Positions 22,570 through 33,551 of a stretch of DNA of 64,000 nt are shown here, piece by piece. Each line of letters starts with the position of its first letter. Position 1 is the stretch's first letter. Both the position numbers and the translations under genes were made by a program. The notes beneath the pieces were generated by a model. The model was not told the origin of the DNA, ran no database searches, and worked only from the letters and a program-made list of their open reading frames with translations. Source of the DNA: Isoetes taiwanensis (Eukaryota; Streptophyta; Lycopodiopsida; Isoetales; Isoetaceae); assembly GCA_021234155.1 (NCBI GenBank), contig JAJEKV010000012.1, positions 6,883,789 to 6,947,788 of the forward strand, given 5' to 3'.

Positions 22570-23135
22570 GCATTCAACGTGGGCCGTAGGATCTTGGACC
22601 CAATCAAGGGTCGAGATGGCACCATGTGGTAAAAATCTAAAGCAACATAAGCCGTAGGATTTTGGATCGACAATCAAAATCAAGAACAACCTGAACCGTA
22701 GGATCTATTATATATAATTCCCAAAGCCACTTGCACCGTATGATATGTCTCAAAGCAACATGAGCCGTAGGATCTCGGATCGACGAGCAAGATTAAGAGC
22801 AACCTGGACTGTAGGATCAATTACATATAATTTCCAAAGCCATGTGCATCGTGGGATATGTCCCTAATCAAAGTGAGTAGGATCTCGGGGCCAACGATCG
22901 GGATCAAGAGCAACTTGGACCGTAGGATCGATTACATATAATTCTCAAAGCCATGTGCACCATGGGATATGTCCCCAAACAGCGTGGTCATGGGATCTCG
23001 ATGACAATCGGGGATCAAATCAACTTGCAATGGTAGGATCGTCTATATAGAATCTATATAGAAACTCCCAAACCATATGAGTCGTTAGGAAGGATGTCCC
23101 AAAGCCACGTGGCCATAGGATCTTGAGCAGATGAT
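22570..23135 (+). repeat. Tandem repeat of about 113 bp, about five units, copy A
   Basis: Units begin near CAACRTGAGCCGTAGGATC, and each contains three NNCCGTAGGAT boxes about 35-40 bases apart, so the unit itself looks like a triplicated shorter motif. Copy B spacing of the first box is 111, 113, 113 and 125 bases. Spacers carry ATTACATATAATT and AAAGCCATGTGCA. There is no coding content. Confidence 0.85.
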
Positions 23136-23256
23136 CCGAATTGAGTGAGACAAAACATAAGGACATATATATGTTAGATAGATATTTCATGATGATGTAT
23201 ATTTATACAATTTGGCAGCATTCTTATTACTGAAGAAGTCTATGCGCTCCTTCATT

Positions 23257-23311
23257 GGGTCCCATAGACCGATTGGTCTCTGTGGACGATAAAAATCATT
23301 CTATTCTATTC
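23257..23311 (+). mobile_element. LINE/SINE-like 3' tail
   Basis: GGGTCCCATA, the GACC-GATT-GGTC hairpin, TGTGGACGATAAAA and ATTCTATTCTATTC form the same 3' end as at 16027-16089. The 5' extent cannot be seen. Copy B has it at about 63105-63160. Confidence 0.6.
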
Positions 23312-23456
23312 TTCTTCTTCATCTTTCCATTTTGTACTCCGGAACTATCATCAACATGCAACATCAATTGCACTAGCATTAACATATTTTTTGACATTGG
23401 ATCTATCACCAAAATAGCTATCCAAAAGCTTGAAGGAAGGGCAACTTTTCCACTTA

Positions 23457-23765
23457 TCATTTAAATTGGGCATTCAAAGTAATATTACTTTGGTGATATT
23501 TCTTGAAGACATATTGGATTTTTTCCCCATATCCTTCCAAATCCTTTTTAAGATCAGGACATGTTGCAACAATTTTAGTACTGCCTTCTACTTCTTGCTT
23601 TGATGGAGCCAATAACTCTTCAATAAACTCACATCGGGCATGAAGCAATGCTACAATATGATGCGCCGACCATATTGTAGGGACAAGCCCATCTTGTCCG
23701 CCAGACTCATCTTTAATCCTACCATCAAGTTGCTTAGTCCTTTTTCTTTGATATGTTATTCTCAT
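23457..23765 (-). pseudogene. Myb/SANT-like DNA-binding domain fragment, copy A
   Basis: The 102-codon frame has WSAHHIVALLHARCEF near residues 32-47, then TCPDLKKDLEGYGEKIQYVFKKYHQ. A tryptophan-led first helix and a terminal K-x4-FKKY helix are the layout of the Myb/SANT-like (trihelix-related) domain that plant PIF/Harbinger transposons and some nuclear genes encode. A DNA-binding role is inferred from that layout only. The frame stops without the usual downstream part, and copy B (63304-63609) is frameshifted after STKIV, so it is a relic. No Harbinger nuclease is visible nearby. Confidence 0.45.
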
Positions 23766-24410
23766 TCTCTGTTTTTGGGTTGCCCCTAGGGGGCCAAACC
23801 CTCGTTTATGTGGGTTTGTGGGATATACTGAGTATATGCTGGAATATACTCAGTATATATGTTGATGATTACTAAAAACCCTTTGTTCCCTGTAAATGCA
23901 CGGTCAGTTGCGTTGTGGATCAAGGATGTTCTGGACCGGGTAACTGGCAGCTCAATCTATGCGGGTAACCTCTATGTGGTTATTGAGGAGTCGTGGTAGA
24001 TTTATCGGATGCACCATTCCGGCTGGGTGATTCTTGCTCACGGCTTTTTCCCTTGCTCTTGCATCATTTTCGCTTCCATCATTCTTAATAGTTTTGCCCG
24101 CAAGAGAATGAAGGGGTTCTCACGGGCTTGCTTTTTGTTCTGTAGCAGTTATCGGGCCCCTGGGAGCGTCCAATAAAGGTCTGCCCTAGAGTCTCAGCGT
24201 GCCACCATCCCAGGTCGTCTAGGTAAGGGATCGAGATACTGCAGGATGCAAATTTGTGAAGCAGAACATACAAGGCAAGGTATTTTTGGTTGTAGAAGAG
24301 TCTAGGATGTCAGACGAATCCAAAGAGCCGTCCATGAATTGATGTAGGCAGTAGGCTTCTTGGGTCGTTAACTAACTCCTGTATTCTAGATAGCAAAGGC
24401 AAAGATTGCT
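23766..24410. other. No gene recognised; end of copy A homology at 24154
   Basis: A short AT-rich inverted repeat ATATACTGAGTATAT-GCTGGA-ATATACTCAGTATAT lies at about 23822-23860 and is retained in copy B (63667-63702). Copy B ends with the window at the base equivalent to 24154, so whether the repeat stops there is unknown. A short duplicated string (ATAGCAAAGGCAAA) occurs at 24390 and 24430. Confidence 0.5.
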
Positions 24411-24584
24411 ATGGACTCCCATGTTCTAAATAGCAAAGGCAAAATTGCTGTGCTTATATTCTTTGTGCAAGCTTTTGTTGCCCTTTTCAGAATATGGTTT
24501 GATTGCCATGCTCCGGGCCAAGATATTGTTCGTTCAGCCCTTGGGAATGGTCGAAGCAATTACATTGAATGGAACAAGTCTTAA
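24411..24584 (+). CDS. Small hypothetical frame with one membrane helix
   Basis: A 57-codon frame begins MDSHVLNSKGK and continues with a hydrophobic run of about 18 residues (IAVLIFFVQAFVALFRIWF), then DCHAPGQDIV and a hydrophilic end. The composition is protein-like and the frame stays open upstream to about 24390, so it may be an exon rather than a whole gene. I do not recognise the family. It precedes the captured exons described next and has the same orientation. Confidence 0.3.
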   Translation: MDSHVLNSKGKIAVLIFFVQAFVALFRIWFDCHAPGQDIVRSALGNGRSNYIEWNKS

Positions 24585-24883
24585 GTATCCCTGTTCTGTA
24601 TCCACAGAGAAAATATGGAAAGGCGAAATCATGAGCAGTAGAGTACTAAACAATTATAGACAACAAAATCTTAGCAATGAAGCCATCATACTCATCAAAT
24701 GCAGCATCATAGTTTTAACCTGCTAATCCTTTGCTCTTGCTTTTTTCATTCCTCTGCCAGGCCCGACATGAGCTATTTTTTATTTGGTGGCTTCTGCTGT
24801 GGATCTGTTATAGGCGGCCTTTCTTTGATCGTATTTAAAGACGAGCAATGCAAAATGTAATCTGTTTATATTTTGTTTACCAG

Positions 24884-25012
24884 CCCAGCATGCGTTTAAG
24901 GGACCTGCACAATGCCAATATAGACCAAAGAGCGTATTTTGTTTCCACAACAATTTGTTGAAAGCAGAACCAGAACTGGAATCAATGGGAAAAACCAAAT
25001 TCCATGATGTAG
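24884..25012 (+). pseudogene. Candidate exon, family unknown
   Basis: A T-rich tract ending TTTACCAG precedes 24884, and the segment ends GATGTAG followed by GTATTG. The 129 bases between are open in one frame with ordinary amino-acid use (CQYRPKSVFCFHNNLLKAEP, then ELESMGKTKFHDV); that frame is open from 24826 to 25089. Length divisible by three and plausible splice borders support an exon. Its gene is not recognised and it may belong to either neighbour. Confidence 0.4.
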
Positions 25013-25227
25013 GTATTGTTCTCTATGCGATTGGCGAATATGACAAAAATTTGGATGAAGTATGTTTTGTTGCTTGTTTCGAGCTCTGATGTTTTGCTGA
25101 GGGATAAAATGGATGTTTATGCTGTTGTATATCCGTTCTGAAATATGCTGACGTGCAATGAATTTGATACAGTAAGGGAAGATGAGCTTGGTTTGTCAAC
25201 ACATATTTTACAGTTCAGATTTTACAG

Positions 25228-25315
25228 GCCATGAGATTATTGCTGGTGATGATATTTATGGTGGATCTGACAGACTTCTTTCAAAAATATCTCCACGGCA
25301 TGGTCTTAAAATAAA
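25228..25315 (+). pseudogene. Cystathionine beta-lyase exon fragment
   Basis: The enzyme cleaves cystathionine to homocysteine in plastids, using pyridoxal phosphate. The exon starts after TTTTACAG and ends before GTATGT, both good plant splice borders, and encodes HEIIAGDDIYGGSDRLLS followed by PRHGLKIK. The GDD-YGG-RLL block is the conserved cofactor-proximal loop of the Cys/Met metabolism enzyme family, and the GGSDRLLS form is the one I associate with plant cystathionine beta-lyase rather than gamma-synthase. The next conserved blocks (V-W-ESPTNP, the lysine site) are not found downstream, so only one exon seems to be present. Methionine gamma-lyase is the main alternative. Confidence 0.7.
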
Positions 25316-25687
25316 GTATGTAACAAGCTTCTCCAAGTCTGAAGATTTGCCTTTACGAATGGTTCTCATATTAGGTAGTACTTTAAAGGTTAAATAGTCA
25401 AAACAACAGTTTGAAGTTCATGGAATTTTACAGATCATATAACCGTGTTTTGCATTGCATGTATCTGATCTACAAAAGACTATTTTATATCTTAGTTTTT
25501 GCAAACTAATCTACATGCATGGCTTTTATGCTTGCATTTCTCCTCTCAATGTGGCAGAAGATTTCATCTTGCGGACATAGAACACAATGCCCTTTTTTCT
25601 CTTTCTATACATTCACTTCTTTTTTTGTCATGCCAACAAGTTCATCTAGCAAATGGTACTAAGATTTAAAGCTCCTGTTTATTTCAG

Positions 25688-25759
25688 AGTTTTGTAATTG
25701 CCGTGTCAGCAATTGTCATGGCAACATACTCTACTGGCATAGACTCCAAGGCTTTTATG
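25688..25759 (+). pseudogene. Serinc/TMS membrane protein, internal exon
   Basis: A T-rich tract ending TTTCAG and a following GTAAGT bound 24 codons that include a hydrophobic helix (SFVIAVSAIVMATYS) and then TGIDSKAF. This matches the penultimate helix and following loop of the plant serine-incorporator (Serinc/TMS1) family, multi-pass membrane proteins. The exon is in phase 0 and joins directly to the next exon without a shift. No earlier Serinc exons could be found upstream to 24155. Confidence 0.72.
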
Positions 25760-25841
25760 GTAAGTAGCTGCCATTTTTAAGTGCTGTTTTGTTCCTTTGG
25801 AAAACAAGAAAGCATTGGCCATCCATAATCTTTGTCTGCAG

Positions 25842-25975
25842 TCGCCGAAGAACTCATTTGACCTTGATGATGAAGTGCCATATGGATATGGTTTCTTCCA
25901 CTTTGTATTTGCAATTGGTTCTATGTATTTTGCCATGCTCTTTGTTGGGTGGAATCTTCAACAGACTATGCACAA
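25842..25975 (+). pseudogene. Serinc/TMS membrane protein, next exon
   Basis: It follows TTTGTCTGCAG and ends before GTGAGG. It encodes DLDDEVPYGYGFFHFVF, then AIGSMYFAMLFVGWN and a basic tail. The V-P-Y-x-Y-x-FFH--FA--SMY-AML---W pattern is the best-conserved block of the Serinc family, so identification is firm. The reading frame is intact here. Degradation shows on either side: upstream exons are absent and the next block is only partly present. Confidence 0.85.
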
Positions 25976-26035
25976 GTGAGGTTTGCTCTCCATAAGTGGA
26001 ACGAGGGAGCAGATTTGTTAATCACTTGATTAAAA

Positions 26036-26309
26036 GCTGCAAATGAATGGGTTGCTGGCGGAATATACAGTTGAGTATCCTCTTTCCTTATTTGTCTGTT
26101 CACTTTGGACCATTATGGTAACAATGCTATTGTGCACCATATGGAGTTTGGACAATGATTGGCCGCTTCGTTCTTAGAAACAGAGAATTCTAATTTCTAA
26201 TGGTGTGATTCATATCTATCAGTCACTTTACCTTTTGACTTTTGTATGTCATGAACCTTCATGACTGCAGGCTATTATCATTCTGCCATGTACTGCGAGC
26301 TTTTTGTAA
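26036..26309 (+). pseudogene. Serinc/TMS 3' remnants
   Basis: Bases 26036-26071 encode ANEWVAGGIYS, matching the last membrane helix of plant Serinc proteins (a NEW-x-A-x-x-Y block), but the preceding IDVGW segment is missing or decayed and a stop follows directly. A possible last coding piece begins after ATGACTGCAG at 26271 and stops at 26309. That part is weak. Confidence 0.5.
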
Positions 26310-28690
26310 CTTGAAGCATCCAGAACAAACTACTTTCTCCCCCCTGATTTATATAATATATATTTCAGATATATACTATGAAGGCGATGATGATATGGTA
26401 GCTAATTATGCTGAATCATGTGAATACCTTTGTTTTTGGTGGCGGGAACTTCACTATCTTCTCCCTAGCAGTGAAGTGCTTGTTGATGGCCTTGTTTAGA
26501 CACCATTAGTGGCAAATATTCTGATTATGGGAACTTAGTTCTGAATATCATATTTTTACAAAAATGTACAGAGTTCTCTCTTTACCAACTGATATTAACT
26601 TGGAGGAAAGCCTGTAGAAAACGTCTCTTGATCATGAGGTTGCTAAATTATAGTTTAAATTATAGGTGTTCATCCAATTCAGTTCCTTTTTCTTTGTAGC
26701 CAACACTGGGGAATTGAATGCATCTCATGTCTAAGATTTCAGATTTCCAAAGAAAATGAACACTAGGCATCATTACATTTGTTAGATCACTTCCGTAATT
26801 TGCATATTATTTGTAAAGCATGACAACATAATTGAAAAATGGTATTTTCATAAATTCTATTTCCAAACAGCACATGTAGTCATGCATACATTTCGAACAT
26901 GCACAGACATTATTGGCCAAGAAAAATAATGCCTTTAAATTCTTCAAAATTGTTTACGCAAATGCATGACCATGTTGTTTATCATTATCGCAAATAAGCT
27001 AATTCAACAGGCATATTTTTTGCATGGTGCAAAACTTAACTTTTGACAATTAATAATTAAAGATAAGATATGAATCTTTTAACCTTGTGCAATTTGCATG
27101 TACGTTGGATTCTTGCTCTTTCACACCGTCTTTAATAAACAACCAAGCGTTTGATGGACATGAATTTGGGGCCGAAGGAAAACGCATCCATGCCCATATT
27201 ATTGATCATGAAGTTCAAATGGACCTTGTAATTGTTAATTCCCTTATAAGCATGTATTGAAAATAAGCAATATATATTAGTCAAAAAACTTCAAGGAAAC
27301 CTTTAACTCTGCAAAATTTATTAAAGCATCTTTAAAGTTGAGCATAAAATTGCAAGTAATAACCTAGAAAATTGACATCATGGTGGCTTACACAATGTAA
27401 TGCAAGATATTTGCAATGTAATATGGTACCAATATAATTTTATCTGCATATCGAACAAACATAAGAACAATAAGTAATAACCAAAATTTTGACATGATAG
27501 TAGTTTAAACAATGCCATGCAACATATTTGCCATGTCATATGGCACCAACATAGATAACACACGCACAAATTTTCTCATGATTCCATCACTAACATTCAC
27601 TCATTCAACACAAATCCACCATATGTATTAGTTTGTTAAACTCATGCCCTACGAAAAAAGCCGGCAATCTTTGGGCACTTTTCTAGTGGCTATATAGAAA
27701 AAGAGTTCGAATTAAAAAGCAGGGTGAGCATCCAATCACGGGTTCTCGTTTTCCGCTGTTTTCTTCATATAGTAGCGTGTATAGCTAGCCTTGCCGGGGT
27801 TTACGTCTTTCCGGTGAATCCATGCTTATATCTAAGCAGCCTCAAGCTTTTCTGGGTGTTCTATCATCAAGTATTGAGACATATAGCAGGGGAAATACTC
27901 CTTCGTTAAGCTATCTACGATTCAGAGATTCAGCAGAAGAGGCTGTAAAACCCAGCACTGACCATGTCCATGTTGGTGGCGTCAAAAACCAAAGATGACC
28001 ATGTCCATGTTGGTAGGCATGATATTTTGGTGGAGACCATGGCCATCCAGGATCCATTGGAACCCATGCTTCCTATATATTATTATTGAGATCGCGAGAC
28101 CATGATATAGTGTCATGGAGGCTAGGCCTGGAATAGGTACCTTTTTCTCACAAATCTCATCTCAGGACATTCTAAAAGGCACAACATATCTCTGTAGTAT
28201 TATAGAAATTGTGAAATGCTAACGTTGTTGTGCACTGACCTTGTCTTGCTTAATTTCTAGTATTTGTGTAACAGATTCAATACTCTGTATGTTCTTGATT
28301 TGCCTTTCTTATTTTCAAAGTGGGTTATTACATTGTGTCAAGTTATGTTCAGTTGCAACATGAAAGGGTTTAAGATGGAAGTTTCCATTTCTTGGTTTTT
28401 GAAAAATGCCAAGTTGATCCTCCTCGGTCGGAGAAGTTCGAATTAAAAAATTACTCACACTCCGCTCTATCACACAAAATGTTACATGCCTTTGGGAGGA
28501 TATGTGATTCTATTGTGCTTTGCACTTCAATCTCTGTTGTTATGTATCGGCACTGAAAGTAGTCCGCCATTGCAGTCTTTGGTCTAGGTGCACTTGGACT
28601 TGCAGTGAACGTCCTGTTAAGGTTTTTCAATTTATATTAAACGTAATGTTGCACATGTGCATTTTATTGACACAATTATTTTTATGCGGG
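26310..28690. other. AT-rich DNA without a recognisable gene
   Basis: There are many short frames, none with a recognisable domain. A 15-base direct repeat (27704-27718 and 28435-28449) brackets 716 bases that show no inverted ends or poly-A. Confidence 0.45.
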
Positions 28691-28741
28691 GTTATGATAG
28701 GTGCAAAATGGTCGCCGTCGAGAATTGGCATTAATCGTGTC

Positions 28742-28789
28742 GATCCGAGCCATCGGATCGCCATTCTGGAGGGACGAGCTACTATATGA
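28742..28789 (+). promoter_or_regulatory. Promoter-like box at the 5' end of member C
   Basis: GATCCGA-GCCA-TCGGATC (28742-28759) is followed by ATTCTGGAGGGACGAG and CTATATGA (28782-28789), then a CT-rich stretch from about 28800. Compared with 7238-7255 one arm base and its partner both differ, so the symmetry is kept. Confidence 0.5.
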
Positions 28790-29707
28790 GGCTCTTTTCC
28801 CTTCAAAGACCGACATCTCAGCGTCTTCTCACAGCAGCTTCCTTCCTTCTCCGAGCTTTCTCCTAAGCTCCCATAGCCAGATCTAATTGTCTTTCCCAAT
28901 GCCACACCATGTCCTATCAATCTCCTCTTCTCCAATTCTCTTTTGCTCGCCATCCCCTTTGTTTTTACCATCTATCTTCTAGATCCTCTATCATCTGGGT
29001 CTCATATCGGCGGTTCGTCATGCTCGTTTGATCGTCTATGGGTATTATCGGTCTTTGTGGCTCATCCGGCCTGGATTTGGTACTTTCGCGGGTATCGTAT
29101 GGTTTTTTGCCAATTATCGCGCACGCCAATAATCCTTTAACTTCGGAGGTATGATTCTCTCCACTCATGCCGCATGCAACTAATCATGTTACCTAGAGGG
29201 AGATCTGGACGGGATTCGGACTGTTTTTAGTTGCATTGCATGATCTGAGATTTTGCTTTCAATGCTATGTTGACACATTCTTTTTTAGATTCTTTGTTGT
29301 GCATTTGGAGTTGCAATTTTCTTGTCACTTTATTCTGCGGAGGATTGGGTTTGATTCCTGCTTGTTCGGGAGGCCTCTTTTCCGCAATGCAATGGCATTC
29401 CCCCTGAATTGTTCATTCGATTATCAGGGCGTCGCCAACATGCAATGCAATGGCCAACATGCAAGAGCTTTCCTCTCATCGATCTTTTTCCTTTTTCCCT
29501 AAATGGATCTCTGATTATTTGCGAGACTTTGATTCACAAATAGTTTCGGGATTATGGTTGTTTCTTGATGCAATTTCAGTTGCAGGTACTTTGAGTGTTC
29601 GGCAATCTTCTAGACTGAACTAATTTTCTTTGCTGCTCCTTTATACATGGTTCACCTTCTCCGGTATCTTGTGAATTGGGCTTTTTGGTAACTTTAACTT
29701 TGTCACT

Positions 29708-29843
29708 AGAGTTCTCCTTTAAACATTGTTCTCGACTTCATTACCCACCTCGATCTTTCTTAACTTCAGGATAGTAGAGTTCTCCTTTAAACATTGTTCT
29801 CGACTTCATTACCCACCTCGATCTTTCTTAACTTCAGGATAGT
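29708..29843 (+). repeat. Perfect 68-bp tandem duplication
   Basis: The 68 bases starting AGAGTTCTCCTTTAAACATT occur twice without a mismatch inside member C. Perfect identity in otherwise diverged DNA suggests a recent slip or an assembly stutter. Confidence 0.9.
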
Positions 29844-32800
29844 ACCATTGCACCATCCCGCTGAACTTCATTCATTCATCGTCCCACCGTTTCATTTTAT
29901 AAAAGTGCTATTCAGCGCACTTGTTTCTGGAGTGGACATGCATTCCGGTTTGTTTTTTGACATATATCTGATGGTCTTTGGCTCTCCCTAGCTACTAACA
30001 ATATATTCTTTCCTTATCTAACATAGTCGTTCGTCCACATGCCACTTAGCCATTTCAAGCCTTTACCATTTTCTCGGCTAATAAATTTATTATGGACCAT
30101 TGTTCCAAGTTTGATTTGTCTTGCAATTTGGTTGGGTGCCCCTTCAATTACGTGCTCGACATAATCCAATTTACATTGCACCATTCTTTCTATTTATACA
30201 TGCGCTTTTGAGCAATATTCATTTGATCCACTTTCTCATTTAAATGCATCTTGCTTCTCTCGATGACACCCTATTTCTATCAATTTCTTATACCCATACA
30301 TTAAGTTTGTTATTCAAATTTTATTGTGGTATTCGCACATCGTTTTCGAGATTTTGGTAATAGAGATTTGTTGTTAGGATGGGTGTTTCAACTTCCGGGG
30401 TTTGCATTTGTATTGGATTTTGTTAGCACACATCTTTAATTTGAGGCTCGTCTTGTTTAATGATTGCACAATCTTGTTCTAAGCTTGTTTGAATATCTTC
30501 GACGGACGACTATGCTCTTGCAATAGGCTTGGGCTATTTTCGTTGTTTTCTTAAGTCCCATGTTACATATGCAACTATATACCATTCCTTAGCTAACAAT
30601 TTATTCTAGACCATTGTTTAAGGGGATTTGTCATGCAATTGGATTAGGTGCCAATTTTCCTTATTCCACTTGTCTCGGGAACCAGAACACTTTATATGCG
30701 GGGATTTTTTACGTTCTTATGGAACCTTGAAGGTGCGCATAAGGTAATTTATTGTTTTCATTTGGGACAGGGATTTTTAGCTCCTTTTTGCTAAAGTTGT
30801 TTGGGGATACGATAGCCGTTACAATATGTTGTGGGTTCATTATGTCATTTAGTGATTTCTCCATTTTTTTTTTATCCTATTGACATGGGGTTGTATGTTG
30901 CAACTTTGAGTTGTATCTTTGTGGACATGTATGGTGGACCTTATGGACATTGAGCTTTGAGTATAGGGGGCGCATGTCTTCTTTTTTCTTTGATGAGCTT
31001 CATGAATATTTTCTTCGTTCTTTGCTAGCCTAGTTCTTGTTTCCTCTAATACGGGTCTCAGTGGTGCTTCTCTTAGGGATCTATATTTGGCTTTTTCATA
31101 TGTTGCATTGCATACTTCTTTTATACATTTTCTATTGGTTTATTTGGCCATTATTCTATCTCAAATTTGTTTCTACACCACTTTTCCATATAAATACATG
31201 TATTGAACTGTCATTTTTGCATTGGCTTTGCAAGTGGATTTGTCTAGTATCATTTACATTTTTTAGTTGCGAGTTCTTGTTCTGTTTTGCTAACCTTTTG
31301 TGGACATTTTGCTTCATACTTGGGTTTAAGCAGTTTCCTTTGTTGTCCCGTACTCTTGACCTCTTGATATGTTATGTTATGGATTTGTCATCTCTAGATA
31401 TGCCCATTTATTTGTCCGTAAGTTTTTAATGTTTATCACGCATTGCCTTATTTTGTATTTCGATTGCATGTTCTAATTTTCCTCATGACATTATGTAGTT
31501 GTTGTGTTCCCGTACCCATTTCATCCCTTTGTTTATGGACTCACCTCACTCCTCCCGAACCTTTGGCACTCTCAACCTCCATCTCCTCGATATCCTGGCC
31601 GCAACGCTTACCTTTTGACTTGGTTTCACATTTTGACCTTCTCTCGTTGCGGAGTATGTTTCCTATGGCTTTTACATATGGTAGTATTTGTCTTTTGACA
31701 TCACCACACTTGGATCATCTTCCTTTTAATGCTTTCTTTGTCTTGATAGGGAGTCTCTTTACGGAACATTGTATACAAGGTGTTATATTGGGCACATTCT
31801 CATTTTGTGCATGGTCTTTGGTTTTATGTGATTCTAGCGTCTCCCGAGCAATCCATTTCTAGCTGTCTATTGAGGGTTTTTGAGAATGTAGTGGACTTTT
31901 TTCTATTTGGTATGATCATTATTGGCATCTTTGTTATTGGCTTTATCTCGATAGGATGCATATTCGTTTGGCATTCTTACTCTCGATTTTCCTCATTTGT
32001 TCTCATTTTTCCATCTCCTTGGAGCCCGCTTGATTCCTCGCTCCCGCAATGAATGGCCCGATTATCTTTTCGCCTTCCTCAAAGTGATGAGTTTGCTCTG
32101 CTCCATGGTATTTTAGTTATATTGATTCTTTGTGGGGCCCACATCATGTTGATCTGGTTTGCCTCTCCCCTTAACCACAAGCTTCCTGCCTATAACACTC
32201 GATCCGCATATCCGGCACCGCATTCCCCCGGATGCTTTTACCTATGATTGGCATCTCTTTAACAATTCTTGTTTTCCTCCACCATGCTTTTGGTTCCACG
32301 TTTTTGCACCATCATTGCGTGTTGGGCCTGTGATGACGTTGGTGGTTCTTCATTGGCCTTCGCCCCTTGGTGGCCTCGCCTGGAGCCAGGATCAGTAGCG
32401 CCTTTTATTCAAGACTTTATGTTTTTGATGCATTTTCATTGGCTTTATTGTTCCCATTTGCCGGCACTTTATGGGGTGTCGGCGTCATGTAGCTCTTTTA
32501 TGTTTTTCGTTGTCAATTTGATTGAATTTAACATGGTTTATATAAGTTGTTGTGTGGCTTGTTTGCCTCTAGATTACTTGCTCCCGGGGAGGTCCCTTTG
32601 TTCCTCTCGACTTTGCTTTTTGGTGTTTTCCTTTCGCCCCCTCGACTCTTCACGACGCCACATGGCTTTGTTCCGCCGCTTTGTTGTTTGGTGCCGCCCA
32701 TGCGTTTCTCTCCCCGCTTCCCCTTGTTGTTGCCGCCTTTTTTCCACTCTTCATTATTCTCATCCTGCCGCCTAAATCCATTACTTGACCTCTGCTTTGC

Positions 32801-33551
32801 AATATCCTTTTTTCATCAAGTTTTCACTTGGCCATCCCCATTGTTGCTTTGCTTCCTTTACCGCCCTTGGCCTACTTCTCTGGAGCTCATCCCCCTCACT
32901 TTTGCTTCCCCTCATGCCTCAACATGTTCGGGCTATTATTCTCCATTTTGCGCCACCCGCCACCCCTGCTTTTGGCCCGTCTTGCCCTCATCGCCCTTCT
33001 CTTAAACTTTTTACGCATCTCCGAGGCCTCGCCTAACTCGGCGCGGATTTTCTTTTCGTTATCTCATGTCGACATTTTTATCCGGCTGCTCCAACGCTGA
33101 TCAACTTGCCCGCGGTCATCGTTTCTTTAGCCGTTTGACCTGTTCGCATGCCCTAAATCCTATTCTTCAACGTTTGATCTCCACCCTTCTTACCATCTCC
33201 TCCTCAAGACGAAGTGGACCTCTTTTTTCTCCTCTCCCTCTTCTTTGCGCCCTTTATCCTATTCATTGCCCGCTTATAGTGGAGGGATTGCCTTTTTAGC
33301 TATAGGCTTGGACCCGTCTCTTTATGGTACGATTCGCTTTCGGCCGGGTGGGGCTTGATGAAATGGCGAAACGGTTCCGTGATGATACACCAGGCTCACA
33401 GTACCGGGCGTTCCTAAGTCTTCTCACTCTCGCTACGGTTTTCCGGACCCGTCTCGACATTTGAGGTTTCGGCGGTTGGGCTTGTAGTTAGGGAAGTTCT
33501 CTGGTAGTCGGCCGTTTTGTGTTCATCGGGGAGGCCTTCCCGAGAATCACC

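Larger units (their letters stand above)
1..24154 (+). repeat. Large direct repeat, copy A
   Basis: The whole stretch is colinear with 41154-64000. Landmarks match one for one: start of window/41154, palindrome 8142/about 49112, MITE 9627/50603, LINE tail 12697/about 53670, gag 15494/55364, primer site 16651/56514, 113-bp repeats 22643/62491, and base 24154/64000. The offset drops from 41153 to 39846, mainly at the purine tract. Identity is patchy: 17430-18290 and 19200-20600 are nearly identical to the partner, whereas 1-13000 differs by very many small indels. The repeat continues beyond the left edge, so its true start is unknown. It could be a tandem segmental repeat or an assembly duplication of two haplotypes. 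Confidence 0.93.

Noticed and set aside
27704-28449. A 15-base direct repeat suggesting a 716-bp insertion
   Set aside because: In 64 kb of AT-rich DNA a repeat of this length is expected by chance, and the enclosed DNA lacks poly-A or inverted ends.
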